From Stachybotrys elegans (lineage: Eukaryota > Ascomycota > Sordariomycetes > Hypocreales > Stachybotryaceae): 64,000 nt of DNA. The DNA lies in the NCBI GenBank assembly GCA_020746835.1, contig JAGPNK010000006.1, positions 372,001 through 436,000 on the forward strand, in the 5' to 3' direction. Positions within the stretch are counted from its first letter, which is position 1; every line of letters begins with the position of its first letter. Made by a program: the position numbers and the translations under genes. Shown in pieces: positions 43,986 to 55,586 of this stretch. The notes under the pieces were generated by a model. It ran no database searches and was not told the DNA's origin. It saw nothing but the letters and a program-made list of their open reading frames with translations.

Positions 43986-46925
43986 ATGTCGGACATGTTT
44001 GATGAAGAGAACATCTCCTCGGATGATGGCCTTGATGGCCACCTAGAGGATGATGAGCCGATCCTCATCGATCCCATACCTGAAGGCCAGCAGGATCCAG
44101 CGGACGAACAGCAATCCGACGGCACTCCTCACGAGAATGAAGCCGAAAGCAATGAGAATGATGCCACAGATGAAGCAGCCCATCAAGATGGGGACCACGG
44201 CTCCGGATCCGAATCCGGTGAGGAAGGCTCCGACAGCGATGACGACAGCGATGACGACATCGACGACGCTCGTCTCGCGAACTTCATCAGACGCAAAAAC
44301 CTTGAGAAGTACCGCCTTGCGCAAGATTTTGCGCAATTCCAACCGCTTCATCCGCTCATCACCAATCACTGCACACCGAACTGTCGGGACACTTGCGGTA
44401 CTATAGCCACACAGCGTGAAGACTACATTAGGCGCCTTCAACGTGAACTCGAAGAGCATATAAGGTTGAAAAAATTAGTTGCCAGGAAAAACAAGGAAAT
44501 CAAGAAGCTGAAGGCTGAGTTGGCGCAACGCCGAGGACGCGGACGGCAATCCACGGTAGGTCATCACTATGCACAGCTATTTATATCCGAGCTAACAAGT
44601 CTCTAGTGCTGGGCAGCGCAGTTGCAGCATTATGTTAGGAGGTCATCCGGTAACTCGGGGAGAGCGACGCAGACGGGGCAAGACGGCTCATCACAAAACG
44701 CAACCTCCCAGTCTTCAGAGGCGGAAGAACTATCAGGACCCTACCTGACATACCAGGGTATATATAAGCTGGCATGCGAGAGGTCGAATTGCAGCACCGA
44801 TCCCACAAAACTCCATCCACTTCTTCGTCTGCGGGCTCCCTACGGGAGTGATCTGATCACCCAGGATGACTGGGACAATCAATCTGATACGAGCGACGAC
44901 AGCTCTACCTCCGGCGAGGATAGTCAAGACCAGATGGAAAGGGTCAAAGCTCCCTTTCCGTGGGAGAAGCTTCCTCTCGAAATTCAGGTCAAGGTGCTGG
45001 AGATTGTACTGGTCTTTCCTGACGAAGTTGTCCACGCCATTTCACGACTTGATCCTCACATCAGTCCTACCGAGGATCAGTTAGCCCACAACAGAGATGG
45101 AACTGTCTGCCTCCTTCATCGATTCCACGTGGGTGGGAGGAGTGTCTCCCTCACCTACGCTACGAATCCTCAGACACTTCTCGCGCCGCTCCTTGTGTGC
45201 CGTAGCTGGCATTTCCTGGGCTGCCATCTGTTCTATGGGAAGAACACCTTTGCCTTCTCCTCCTTCGGCGAGTAGGGTCGCTTCGCAAGAGGTATTGGTG
45301 CAAGGGTGCAGAGGCTTCAGCACATAGAGCTCCTGTGGATGGGATCCCGAGGCACTATCGACGAGCCCGGCGGAAGCCAAAAGAGATACTTGAGCACCAG
45401 GAATCGCGACTTGACCTGGCTGTCGCAGGCGGTTCAACTTAAGACGATCAGCATTTGGATTAACGAGTCCAATTGTTCCCGACGTACGCACGAGCCGGAG
45501 GAATACATTACCTACTTGTATAAGCAAACCAAGCGTCAGCCGAATATGCGGCGCTTCAGGAGTCTCCGGAGCATCATGGGTCTAGATATGGTTCTCTGTC
45601 TTCGAGGCTTAGAGCGCATCGAGTTCTGGGACTTCGGCACCTGGTTAGAAAAGAAGAAGAAGCTCTCTGTTAGAGACTACACCTTCGTCCAGGACGTCAA
45701 CAACTCTGTGCAGCGCCCTAAGCAGCCTCATGAGCATACACAGTCACAACTCCGGAATCTTACCCCGCTCCTCGACACATACGCCGCGACTTACTCGGAA
45801 TGGATGTTTGTCGATACGCTCTATCCAAACAATCATGGTGCCGAGGGTCCGGTCCCTCAGAGTGTCGCTATCGCTCGACGGGTGCAAATGCGCCAGGATG
45901 ACAATGACAATGGCAACGATGGTAGGGATGGAGACAATGGCGATGACAGCAATGGAGGTGATGGTGGTGGCGGCGGTGGTCCTGGCGGTGGTGCTGGTGA
46001 TGGTCCTGTTGGCGGTTTTGTTGGCGGTCCTAGTGGTCCTGGTGGTCCTGGTAGTCCTGGTGATGATACTGGGGGTTCCGGCGGTGGTCCTGCTGGTCCT
46101 GAGAGTGAAACGGATGACAGTGATGGAAGTGACGGAGGCGATGCCAACAATGGAGATGATGGTGGCCATGGAGGTGGAGGCGACGACAGTGACACCGACA
46201 GCGACGACGGTGACGATAACAGAGGTGGCGGCAATGAACCAGAGGTCATCGACATCACTATGGACGTGGACTTGCCTGAGCCTTCCGCCGGGCTACACCC
46301 TCCTCCCAATTCCTCCTCCCGGAGCCCGTCTCTACCCAGTCTGACGCCTTCACAAAGCCCGCCCGTCGCCGACAAACGGCAAGAGGTGATAGACCTGACA
46401 GGCGACAATGATGTCTTCGCCCAGCATCCCGTTGCAGGACGGACCAAGAGTCCATCCCGCGAAAGCTCTCTCTTCGTGCGAGACACGGATCCGCCCAAGA
46501 GCAAGAGCCCCGAGCGTTCGACCTCCGTTGCTAGCAGACTGTCACGCCCGCTATATGGGCACAACGACGGGACAGGGCTCGCCTGGTCCACCAGCTGGTC
46601 TGTCAACAGGTCAGAGTCACTGATGCCGCCCCCAGCATCGCGCGACAAGAGGGAGGAGAGCGGCCTATTTGCGAGCCCGACCCCATACAGCCGCATCGTC
46701 AGCCCAACGCGAAGCCCCTCGGCAGCGGCTCAACGACCCTCTAACTCGGGGACTACCACCCCGCCTCGCCGCACGCCGGCTCCTTTCTCCCTTGCACAGT
46801 TTATGAGCGACGTGAGGAAGCATGGGCCTCGGTCTGGAGATAAGCGGTCTCGCCACACGAGCATTGGCTCTAGTTCCAGCAGCGAGGATGGTGAGCGGCC
46901 TACCAAGTCTCCTCGAACGGTGTAA
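43986..46925 (+). CDS. F-box-like protein with SUMO-interacting motifs, interrupted by an in-frame TAG
   Basis: Exons are 43986-44555 and 44607-46925; intron 44556-44606 has a GCTAAC branch point. The N-terminus is acidic (EEGSDSDDDSDDDIDDARLA), then a Cys/His element HCTPNCRDTCG and a basic coiled coil (QRELEEHIRLKKLVARKNKE). The F-box-like block PFPWEKLPLEIQVKVLEIVL lies at ~305-325, followed by VCRSWHFLGCHLFYGKNTFA, as in a large filamentous-fungal F-box-like family. Codon 413 is TAG (45273-45275), yet the same frame continues GRFARGIGARVQRLQHIELL, as expected for that family, for 549 more residues. The downstream part has a collagen-like Gly/Pro stretch (45945-46110) and two SUMO-interacting motifs, EVIDITMDVD (~736) and EVIDLTGDND (~783), before a Ser/Pro/Arg tail. 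A 222-residue block ending at TAG may be the only product of normal translation together with exon 1. Confidence 0.7.
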
Positions 46926-47370
46926 GCGCAATCAGGGATCAGTGACGGATGGAATTGGAACGAAAGACGATTTGACTGCGGGATAGCAAAGGGATTACAC
47001 AGTTGCTTCAAATGTTTATAATTGCTTCACCTGGCTTCGGTTGAGTAGTGGTTCCAATGATAGGAACAGGGAGAGACTTTATATCAAATCAACACGCAAC
47101 AGAAACATGCTGATACTTGTGCCTCATGATACCCAGTGAGAATATGACAAATACTAAGCAAGTCCAGTAAGTCTCGTCTGACGGAGCAGGGAAATCAAGT
47201 AGAGCAGAACAAAATAGAAGCGGCGTCAGGACTCAATCTAATTGATATACCGTACAAATGGCTCTATGTTTATGGCAATGGTATCTAGCCTGTAACTCTT
47301 CGCCAGCGGATTCGCATCCGTTCTATCACCACACATCGCAACGGCATCGCAACGGCATCGCATCATCCTT
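46926..47370. other. Convergent 3' regions between the F-box-like gene and the carrier
   Basis: No coding signal; two genes end here from opposite sides. Confidence 0.5.
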
Positions 47371-48675
47371 CTATGCTGTCTGCATCTTGCGGAAAGCGTC
47401 CATGACGGTAGTGAAGACGACGAGGAGGATACCGCCACCGGGTCCGAGACGGAGAACCTAGGAATTGTCAGAGGAGTTGCTCATATTTGAAACTAGTTCC
47501 GGGACGGCGTTACCTTTGGTAGGAAACCCTTGTACAGCGCGCTGAAACCCTCCTCCTTGGCGACGGTCAAAACAGCGGGCCAGGCCCAGTTGTACTTGGG
47601 GATCTGTCCGGGAACGCGGGGGGTGTTCTGGATACGGCTCTTTACGACGTCGAGAGGGGTGTTGAGGATGGTGCCGACGGTTCCACCAATACTTCCGGCG
47701 ATGATGTCGTTGGTCATCTTGCCGCTCTTGGTCTCGGCCTTGGGCAGAGACTGTCGGACCTGGAAGATGCAGCCAAAGTAGCCAGCGTTCCAGAGAATGT
47801 GGCGCCACAAGGTAGACTCGAGACCCTGGTAAAGAGTGAGGGGACCCTCATTTCGGACCGTCTTGACGACGCAGTCGACCATGCCGCTGTACTTACCGGC
47901 CGAGGCCTTGTCCTGCAGACGAATCTTGACGAGCTCGAAGGGGACGACGACGAAGGACTCGGTGGCACCGGCCGAGGCACCCGTGAGGACAGAGAGGGGC
48001 TGGTTCATCTGGGGGACGCCGAACATGTTGCGGTAGATCTTGCCCCATTCATCATTGGCAGCGAACTTGGTGGCTCGCTTCGGCGCCTCCATGAGGATGG
48101 GGGCGGTGATGCCGCGGTATAGTCGGGAGGCGCTGGGACGACACTGTGAGCTTGCTTCGATTCCGCGCGGGCTTGGTTGGGGTGGCTCCGTACCCTTCCT
48201 GCTTGATGATCTTCTGGAAGCAGTCGATCATGCCTGTATATCCCTCGCCCGGGGCAGCTCCCTTGGTCTGCAATTGCCTGCGACTATCAGAATTGACCGA
48301 GGGAGCAGGCGAGCACAGAGGACGTACACTCGGGTCTTGACGACATCGAGAGGGTACCTTGGACGTGTGAGCTTTGCGGTCGGATGGCGCGGGGCCTCAA
48401 CTCACATCACCAGAATCTACAATGACGACAGGTCAGCCATGTCGCGGTCCACCCCCAGATGGGTTCGAAGGGGCGGGTGGAAATACCTCTGAGACACCCG
48501 CAATTGCGCCTTATCGTGAACCATTGTTAGCCCAAGACATGTACACACACAGGATGGAAAATTTCCCCGTGGCAGCCGCTTCGCCAAATAACGAGGCACG
48601 TGAGCGTTGCGCGTGTTGGGGAAACGCACCAGCGGCGAATTGGTAGACGAAAGGAAGAGGCTTCTCTTCGGCCAT
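47371..48675 (-). CDS. Mitochondrial 2-oxodicarboxylate carrier (ODC-type)
   Basis: Inner-membrane carrier exchanging 2-oxoadipate/2-oxoglutarate, used in lysine metabolism. Seven minus exons keep frame: 48675-48630, 48509-48487, 48416-48406 (11 nt), 48357-48328, 48277-48194, 48132-47514 and 47457-47371 (299 residues). The three carrier repeats show their signatures: YPLDVVKTRVQ, VPFELVKIRLQ and TPLDVVKSRIQ. Other family blocks are VYQFAAGAIAGVSE, GYTGMIDCFQKIIKQEGASRLYRGITAP, LWRHILWNAGYFGCIF and LRLGPGGGILLVVFTTVMD, which fit ODC1/ODC2 rather than other carriers. Introns crowd the 5' part, leaving the 11-nt and 23-nt exons. Intact. Confidence 0.93.
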
Positions 48676-49097
48676 GGCGGGCAGTCGGTGCGATTGAAGG
48701 GACACGAAGGGAGCGACGGCGCGGGCGTGGGAGGGAGGAGGAGGATGTGGTATGGAAAATCGGGATTTTGGTTTCGAGACCGAAAGCGACGCACTTGTGC
48801 TTGTGATTTGGGGTATCGAGATGCCGATATTCGGCCGTGGGCCACCCCCACGAACCCCCTGCCTGCCTCGCACGATTGACGGCTAGAGTCGGTCGATCTG
48901 GCTAGTCTATTACCTATCTTGTTAAGTCATGATTGCCAAGGCCAGATATATGTGTTTATAAATGCTTTTGTATCATCTCAGCCATTTCAATTGACGTAAG
49001 TCTTGATGAAGAGACAGGTAGAAAGGAAGAGGCCAGTGGTGAGTTGACATCATAGCCTGCAGTTCCTGGAACAGGCCGTTTGCAGGGTCACATTCAT

Positions 49098-49104
49098 TCA
49101 CGTG
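49098..49104 (+). promoter_or_regulatory. TCACGTG element (Cbf1/Met4-type site)
   Basis: TCACGTG is the sulfur-gene element bound by Cbf1-Met4 in yeast. It lies about 390 bp upstream of the TauD-like ATG. A single heptamer can occur by chance. Confidence 0.35.
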
Positions 49105-49239
49105 CATTGATCATCCATCCGTATTATATTTACTGGTTATCTGTCATGGGCGATACCCCTCCCCCGCAAATTGGATGGACGCTTCCGACAAACAGTGGAT
49201 GCTATGTAGGATCTTACGAGCCACTGGAGCTATGCACCG

Positions 49240-49249
49240 GTGATGCCAT
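49240..49249 (+). promoter_or_regulatory. CYS3/MetR-like site, 9 of 10 matches
   Basis: GTGATGCCAT matches the CYS3 consensus ATGRYRYCAT at all but the first base. It lies about 140 bp upstream of the TATA element of the TauD-like gene. Confidence 0.35.
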
Positions 49250-49383
49250 TTGCCTTAAAATGGTCTATGCAGCATCAACCCACAGGTCTTCTGGGTCCTC
49301 TCATTGTCCATTGCCTGCCTCAGTTAATAACTTGGTCAGTTACCCACATCGTTGGAGAACCCTCCTGCTTCTTCAGATGGAGA

Positions 49384-49391
49384 TATAAATA
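49384..49391 (+). promoter_or_regulatory. TATA box of the TauD-like gene
   Basis: TATAAATA lies about 105 bp upstream of the ATG at 49493, a suitable distance for a short leader. Confidence 0.45.
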
Positions 49392-49492
49392 TGTGCGCAG
49401 CATCCCATCTTGTCTGGATGTAGTAGCCCAGAATCACAGCGTCCTTACATTGCAATCAAGCTTGCTACCATATTTCAGTCACAACGATAGCC

Positions 49493-50949
49493 ATGGCCGC
49501 AGCTGAAGTGGCAACCGCTGTCCGCCTCGGCCCTCCTGGCCAGCCAGACATTGAATATACACCAAACTTCGAAAAGTATCAGGCACGCGTTGCTCGCCGA
49601 CAGCAGTCTGAGCAGCTCGCCACCACGATTCCGGAAGGCTTCCCCGCAAAGCTCACCGGCGATCTTGCCTGGGAGGGCTCAACGGTGGCAGACACCTACA
49701 AATGGACCCTTGTGCTGGATGCCGACCAGCTGGTTGAGGTGAAGCATGCTCTTGAGCACTTCAAATGTACCAAGCCAACGAGCTCCGCTCACCCTGGGTG
49801 CCCTTGGCAGGATTTCTAACTTCTGAGCAGCTCTGAATCTCCCCCTAGGGGCTATTACTCAAGAGACGTTTCCGCTACCGCATCTCCACGCCGAGCTTCG
49901 TCGTTTATCCAAGGAGCTTCACTTCGGTCACGGCTTCTTCGTCATCCGCGGCATCCCCGTCGATGAGTACTCTCGACGAGACAATATCATAATCTACACC
50001 GGTATATCGTCGCACATTGCGCCTCGGCGCGGACGACAGGACTCCAAGTACGACGGGAAGCCAGCCGACGTGGTCATCACCCACATCAAGGACCTCAGCG
50101 CCACGGCGCAGAAGGGTGTCATCGGAAGCCCCGCGTACACCACTGACAAGCAGGTGTTCCATACTGACTCGGGCGACATTGTCTCTCTGTTTGCTCTGGA
50201 GACGGCTGCTACGGGTGGTGCCAGCCAGCTTGCCAGCACATGGCGCGTCTATAATGAACTGGCGGCGACGCGCCCCGATCTGCTTCACACCTTGTCCCAG
50301 ACATGGAATGTCGAGATGTGAGATTCTATCCATCGAACCGCCGATAGCCCAGCCCTGTGCGCAGGTAACTGACCCTCGCGATCGTACAGCTTTGCCAAGT
50401 CGGACAAGAGATACACGTCGAGACCGCTCATCTACCACCAGCCTGCCACGGGCGACGCCCCTGAGAGAATCCTGCTCCAGTACGCCCGCCGATACTTTGT
50501 AGGCTTCGGCGCACTGCCGCGAAGCGCCGACATCCCGCCCATCACGGAAGCACAGGCAGAGGCCTTGGACACGCTCCATTTCCTCGGTGCCAAGTTCTGC
50601 GTGTCCACCGATTTCCAGAAGGGCGACATGCAGTACATAAATAACCTCGCCGTGTTCCATGCCCGCGAAGGGTTCGTAGACACACCAGAAAAACAGTGCG
50701 TCCATCCCATCCATCCCATCCATCCCGGTTGCAAATCTTTTTCAAGGGCTAAAACCGTTGGGCTAACCATCATGCGCCCCTATCAGGCGGCACCTCGTGC
50801 GACTGTGGCTGCGGGATCCCGAATATGCATGGGAGACGCCCGCAGAGCTTCGGGACAGGTGGACGGAGCTGTACGACGGGGTCGGTGTGGATAGCCAAGT
50901 CTTTCCTCTGGAGCCGTACATTCGAAGCGAAAGCAACAAGGGCCGATAA
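49493..50949 (+). CDS. TauD/TfdA-family Fe(II)/2-oxoglutarate dioxygenase, putative sulfonate dioxygenase
   Basis: Exons are 49493-49766, 49831-50317, 50390-50695 and 50787-50949 (409 residues). The fold signature is FHTDSGDIVSLFAL, giving the metal ligands His202 and Asp204; the distal His is probably His358 in RHLVRLWLRDPEYAW, whose arginines would hold 2-oxoglutarate. The N-terminal block (PAKLTGDLAWEGSTVAD...) and HGFFVIRGIPVDEYS are typical of fungal TauD-like enzymes. Family members oxidise taurine and other sulfonates to release sulfite, or act on other small acids; the exact substrate here is unknown. A methionine-type permease follows 620 bp downstream in the same direction, and sulfur-regulator-like sites lie upstream, which favours a sulfur-scavenging role. 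Intact. Confidence 0.9.
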
Positions 50950-51568
50950 GATGGCTTGTGCCGCTTGGCTTCGGCAACGTGTTTGTCCGCCTGGTCAAAC
51001 GTCGTATTGTGGCGTGGTGGGATAATTATCACGACGAGCTCCCTACCTCACGGCTCAAGGAGCTCGCAACGGCTGGCTGCAAAAGTGCCAGATGCAACAC
51101 GGGCAACAACATCATTTACAGAGCTCGCAATCCATGCTTCTTCAGCTGTAAACGACGGGGGACCCATCCCTCTCAAGGTGTTTTCCGAGCACGCAATCGC
51201 CAATAATTGATCTGTCAGGGCAAGATAAACGTAGAGGAACTGGTCGCGAAGGATGCAGAGCCGGGGTTCTCGAACGTTTGGGCTACAACGCCAGAGCAGT
51301 GTCGCATTGCGCGATGCTTGGCTCGTCCCGTTTAGGAAGGTTTCATTCCGAACCAGCATAAGCATACATCCCAACCATGAAAATCCTATCGTCTTGTATA
51401 GCGCCAAGACACTGATTAGCCCGTTCTCTCGCAAAGATATCAAGGCCAAGATGGGCGATTGGATAAATATGTTATCAGGGCCGGCCTTGCCTTTGCCTTC
51501 GCCTTCTGGAGCTCCTGTGCGAGGTCAACTCGTGATACTACTCCTTTTCCTCACACTGAGCCGTCACC
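50950..51568. other. Intergenic spacer between the dioxygenase and the permease
   Basis: No gene supported. AT-rich GATAAATATG near 51460 may be the permease core promoter. Confidence 0.45.
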
Positions 51569-53804
51569 ATGGGGATCCTCGATAACTTCAAGCAGTGGAC
51601 TGCGTCGCGGTCCTCCGGGGCAACGCCAGACGGTGTTTCAACCTCTGACTCGGAGCCTTCCATCATCCACGATGGCGATCTCGCCTATACGCTGGCACAG
51701 GGCGGCAACGGCTCCAAGCCTTCCTACCAGGAAGCTGTCGGCGCGCCAGTCGAGACGCAGTCGCCTCTCGGGTACCACGTCGGCTGGGCTACGGTTATTT
51801 TCCTCAACGTGAACCAGATGATTGGAACTGGTATCTTCTCGACCCGTAAGTTGAATCCATAGTATCGCCGTGCGAGCTTTTTACTTATGCTTCCGTAGCC
51901 GGTTCGATTCTCGGCGATACAGGCTCCGTCGGTCTCGCGCTCATCTACTGGTTCATCGGTCTCCTCATGGCCTTGGCGGGCTTCTCGGTCTATCTCGAGT
52001 TTGCCAGCTACTTCCCGAATCGCAGTGGTTCTGAGGCCGTCTATCTCGAGCAAGCCTACCCGCGACCCAAATTCCTCTTCCCCATCGCCTACGCTGTACA
52101 GTCTGTCATTCTCTCTTTCAGCGCCAGCAATGCTATCGGTAAGCCAGCTCCCCGCCGGGGCCGCGTTCGAGAACATATCACTGACAACAGTGTTTCATTA
52201 GTGCTGTCGCGATACATCTGGAGAATCGCAGAAGTCACTCCCACCCAATGGCAGAGCAAGGGTGTGGCGGTTGCAGCCTACACTTTGGCCGTCATCTGTA
52301 TGTGTAGAGCGAACGTTCGCCTCTGAACCAGCTGACAATATCCAGGCGTCATTGCCCACAACAAATACTCTCTCTGGGCTGTCAACTTCTTTGGTGTTCT
52401 GAAGATCCTTACGCTTATCTTGTGAGTTAACACTTTGAGAAAGCTTCGAGCCATGTTGCTGACTTGGAGCGCAGCATCAGCATTACCGGCTTCGTAGTCC
52501 TCGGCGGCCATGTCTCGTCCATTCCCGATCCCAACATGAACTTCCGAAATGCCTTTGAGGGGACAACCAACAACGGCAATGACCTGGCTCTGGCGTTGAT
52601 CAACATTGTCTTCTCGTATACCGGATACGCGAACGCATTCAACGTGGTCAACGAAGTCCGCAACCCCATCAAGACGATTCGATTCTACGGCTTCATCTCT
52701 GTGTTCGTGGTTGCCGTTTTGTATATGCTGTGCAATATCGCGTACTTTGCTTCAGGTGAGGTCCCCGTGGCGGTATGGGGCTCCGCGTGTGTCTGACTCG
52801 TTGCAGTTCCGAAGGAAGAGTTCGAGGTGTCGGAACAGATTGCCGCTGCCGTTTTCTTCACCGCCGTGTTTGGCCGAAGCGGCGCTGTCACAGCTCTCAA
52901 CGTGCTAGTCTTGCTAAGCGCGTTTGGCAATCTCCTCTCAGTTCTGATTGGTCAATCGAGACTTATTCGAGAGATCGGACGGTGAGTTTTGTCCTTGGGT
53001 TGCGGCTTTGCAGTATGCTGACCATAGTGGCTATTCAGACAAGGTGTTCTTCCTTTCACCAGCTTCTGGGTGACGACTCGTCCGTTTGGAACACCCATCG
53101 GCCCATACATCCTGAAATGGGTCATGACCTTTATCATGATTGTTGCTCCGCCTGCCGGCGATGCGTTCCAGTTTGGTAAGCCAACATCAGAAACACTTGC
53201 GCCGAGTGCCGAGTTGAGCTAATGCGAGATGCAGTTGTCAGCTTGAGGACGTACCCAGAGGCCATGTTCCACCTTGCGCTCGCCATCGGGCTGTACTTGG
53301 TACGCATGCGGCGCAAGAGGGTGGGCAAGGATAAGACGGAATTCAGGACGTGGCATGTCGTGGTCATCTTCTTCATTCTCCTGCAGATCTACATCCTCGC
53401 GATGCCGTGGTGGCCGCCTGCAGGCGGTCCGTACGCAGGAGACGTCAGCTTCTGGTACGCGACATACTGTGTCGTGGGAATTGGCGTGTGAGTATTGCCT
53501 GGTGTTCGTTTTGATGAGTTATGGTGAAGCTGACACTATGGCGACTTGCAGCATGATCCTCTGTGGCCTTTACTACGTTGTCTGGATGTACGTCCTGCCC
53601 AAGTATGGCGGGTACAAGATACGCACCGAGGTGACCGACGTCGATAACAACGGAGCCAACACTCATCGGCTTGTCAGAGTCCCTCTGGAGCAGGTTCCCG
53701 AATGGGACTCGGTGCATGACGAGGCGGGCTACGTACGCCACAGAACGGTGGTCGACAGCGATGGAGCGGATAATAAGAAGGAAGCGAGCCGTGATTATGT
53801 ATAA
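51569..53804 (+). CDS. Amino-acid permease of the MUP1/MUP3 methionine-permease type
   Basis: Plasma-membrane APC-family transporter. Nine exons keep frame: 51569-51845, 51899-52138, 52202-52297, 52346-52421, 52475-52755, 52807-52981, 53039-53175, 53235-53487 and 53552-53804 (595 residues). After a ~65-residue hydrophilic head come about twelve hydrophobic helices. The first has the APC pattern NQMIGTGIFSTPGSIL; later blocks include LEFASYFPNRSGSEAVYLEQ, FSYTGYANAFNVVNEVRNPI, LSAFGNLLSVLIGQSRLIRE and a tryptophan-rich WWPPAGG. These fit the fungal high/low-affinity methionine permease group better than the YAT amino-acid permeases. The C-terminal tail is hydrophilic with Lys residues for ubiquitin-mediated endocytosis (inferred). 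Tandem with the TauD-like enzyme. Confidence 0.9.
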
Positions 53805-55586
53805 GACAGCAGGTGGCGTCGCTTATGCGTGTGCGTGTGCGTGTGCGTGTCCGGGCGCTCGGCGTATCCTGCTCATCCCGTTTGCTCATGGTTGATGACA
53901 GGCGGGACAATCTGGAGCGGGAGGCACGGGCATTTAAGCTTGTGGCTGAGGAGCCGCGTCGGCATGCTTGCCACTGCACGTCTCCAGTATTCAACATTAG
54001 CTAGCCAATCAGATTCTGGGTCTCTCTTACATCAATGTACTTGATGTATGGGAAAGATCTTGCTACTCTATCTACGTTGGTGTCATTCTTGTCTTGGATA
54101 CCTAGTATTGGGCTTGCCTACATTCTGCTGACCTGCTAATAAGTGATTATAATAACCTCATTATCTATATACCGAATACATGCTAAAGAGTCTGCCTATG
54201 CCATGCTAAAGTTGGTAATCATGCAGGCCATAAAGAATGGTTCCATCAAACCTGTATCCGTCCAGAGACAATGGCTTGAAGAAAAACCCACAGGCTATGA
54301 AACTTGTGCGCCTTGTGATATAGCATTTAACACAGCAGCTACCGATATGAAAGATATTGATTGGGTTTCTTGTTGGAGAGAAAGTCTTAGTGCTCGTGAA
54401 TTTAAATGCATTGGAATTGGTGTAGGGTAGCTACATATCATGTCGTGGCAGGTGACGTATGCCAGACGACCAACTACTTAAGGCAAGAGAAACTGGGGAA
54501 AACACCGATCCCCTCCTATTATGTACTTGCACAGGAGGGCTCGGAGGGTCGCGCTTCAGTGATGGTACGTAATCAGGGCGCGTGGAGGCGGAGCTGCTTG
54601 GCAAACCTACATACTCAATCAACTCACCTGACCTTATTTACTCATGTCGCCGTGGCATATGAATCAAGCCAATGGATGCAACGAGGTAGGAGGTTAGGTA
54701 CTAAGGTAGGAACAGACTTGAATCGTTGCGTGTCGTATGTTGTATGTTGTGAGCCAAGGTACGTACCTGCCTGTCCAGACCAGGACGAACAGGTTCCCGC
54801 CATACCGTTCAGGGCCACCCAATTCTGCCAGTTCTACCAACCACAGGTACCTCCAGCGGAGTGCCCTTTTATCGCTAGGTACCGACCTACTAATATACGT
54901 CCTGGCATTGCCTCCCCTTAGACTTATACCTATCCTTCTTCCAATATATTTATCTCATCAGCTGGTACACCATCGTGGCTTTGCGGCCGTCCGTCGTGCT
55001 CAGCCTTGCTCTTGTGCCCGTTGCGACCTCTGCCGTCATAGCACAACCACTGTGGATTCCAGGTCCCATTCCCACCCAATATCCTTAGCGCCTCACCTGT
55101 CATCGCAGACGCTGCTGCTACTGTAATTACCTACCTCCTACTGCTACAACCGGAACCACCCACTCCCACGCCCACGAAGCTCCTCACTTGCTCGGAGACC
55201 AACCACCGTGATTAACTCATCCTCGGCACGCACCATCCTCCCTCATCACTGCATCTCCCCCCCGTTACTCGACTGTGTGGCATCGCCAAGCCCATCTTTG
55301 CCTGGCGTACCCTTGACGGTTTGACCTGACGAGCGACTTAATCTGGCTGTTCTACTCCAGCCCCGTCTTTGCGACAGTCCTTGGCGATACACTGACTCGA
55401 TCTCGGGCCTCGCGATTCAACCCAGCTGCCCCTCTCCCGCCATTGGGCATATTCCATCGACACCCTCTCCTTACCTCGCCGCATCGGCGGTTTCTCTGCG
55501 ACACGCGAGGTCACCACGTCCTCCAGCACACGGCCTCCCTCCACACCCAGTCTCCCAGCTGCTGAATCACTCCGCAGTCGCCCAAC
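53805..55586. other. Intergenic region, permease 3' side and epsin promoter
   Basis: No supported gene in 1.8 kb. A (GTGTGC)n run is at 53827-53850. The part from about 54000 to 54430 is clearly AT-richer than its surroundings and holds a 95-codon open frame (54143-54430) with no family I know. The last ~500 bases are C/T-rich epsin leader. Confidence 0.45.
53827..53850. repeat. (GTGTGC)n microsatellite
   Basis: About four copies of a GTGTGC-type hexamer just after the permease stop codon. Confidence 0.8.

Larger units (their letters stand above)
48676..49492. other. Divergent promoter region between the carrier and the TauD-like gene
   Basis: No gene. It carries possible regulatory sites for the TauD-like gene: TCACGTG at 49098-49104, GTGATGCCAT at 49240-49249 and TATAAATA at 49384-49391. 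Confidence 0.5.

Noticed and set aside
44604..44606. In-frame TAG ending the first exon frame of the F-box-like gene
   Set aside because: It is the acceptor of a 51-nt intron with a perfect GCTAAC branch point; the frame continues cleanly after splicing.
45730..46696. Long alternate-frame and antisense frames over the glycine-rich part of the F-box-like gene
   Set aside because: They arise from the GGT/GAT codon repetition; the frame with SIMs and the Ser/Pro tail continues from the F-box part.
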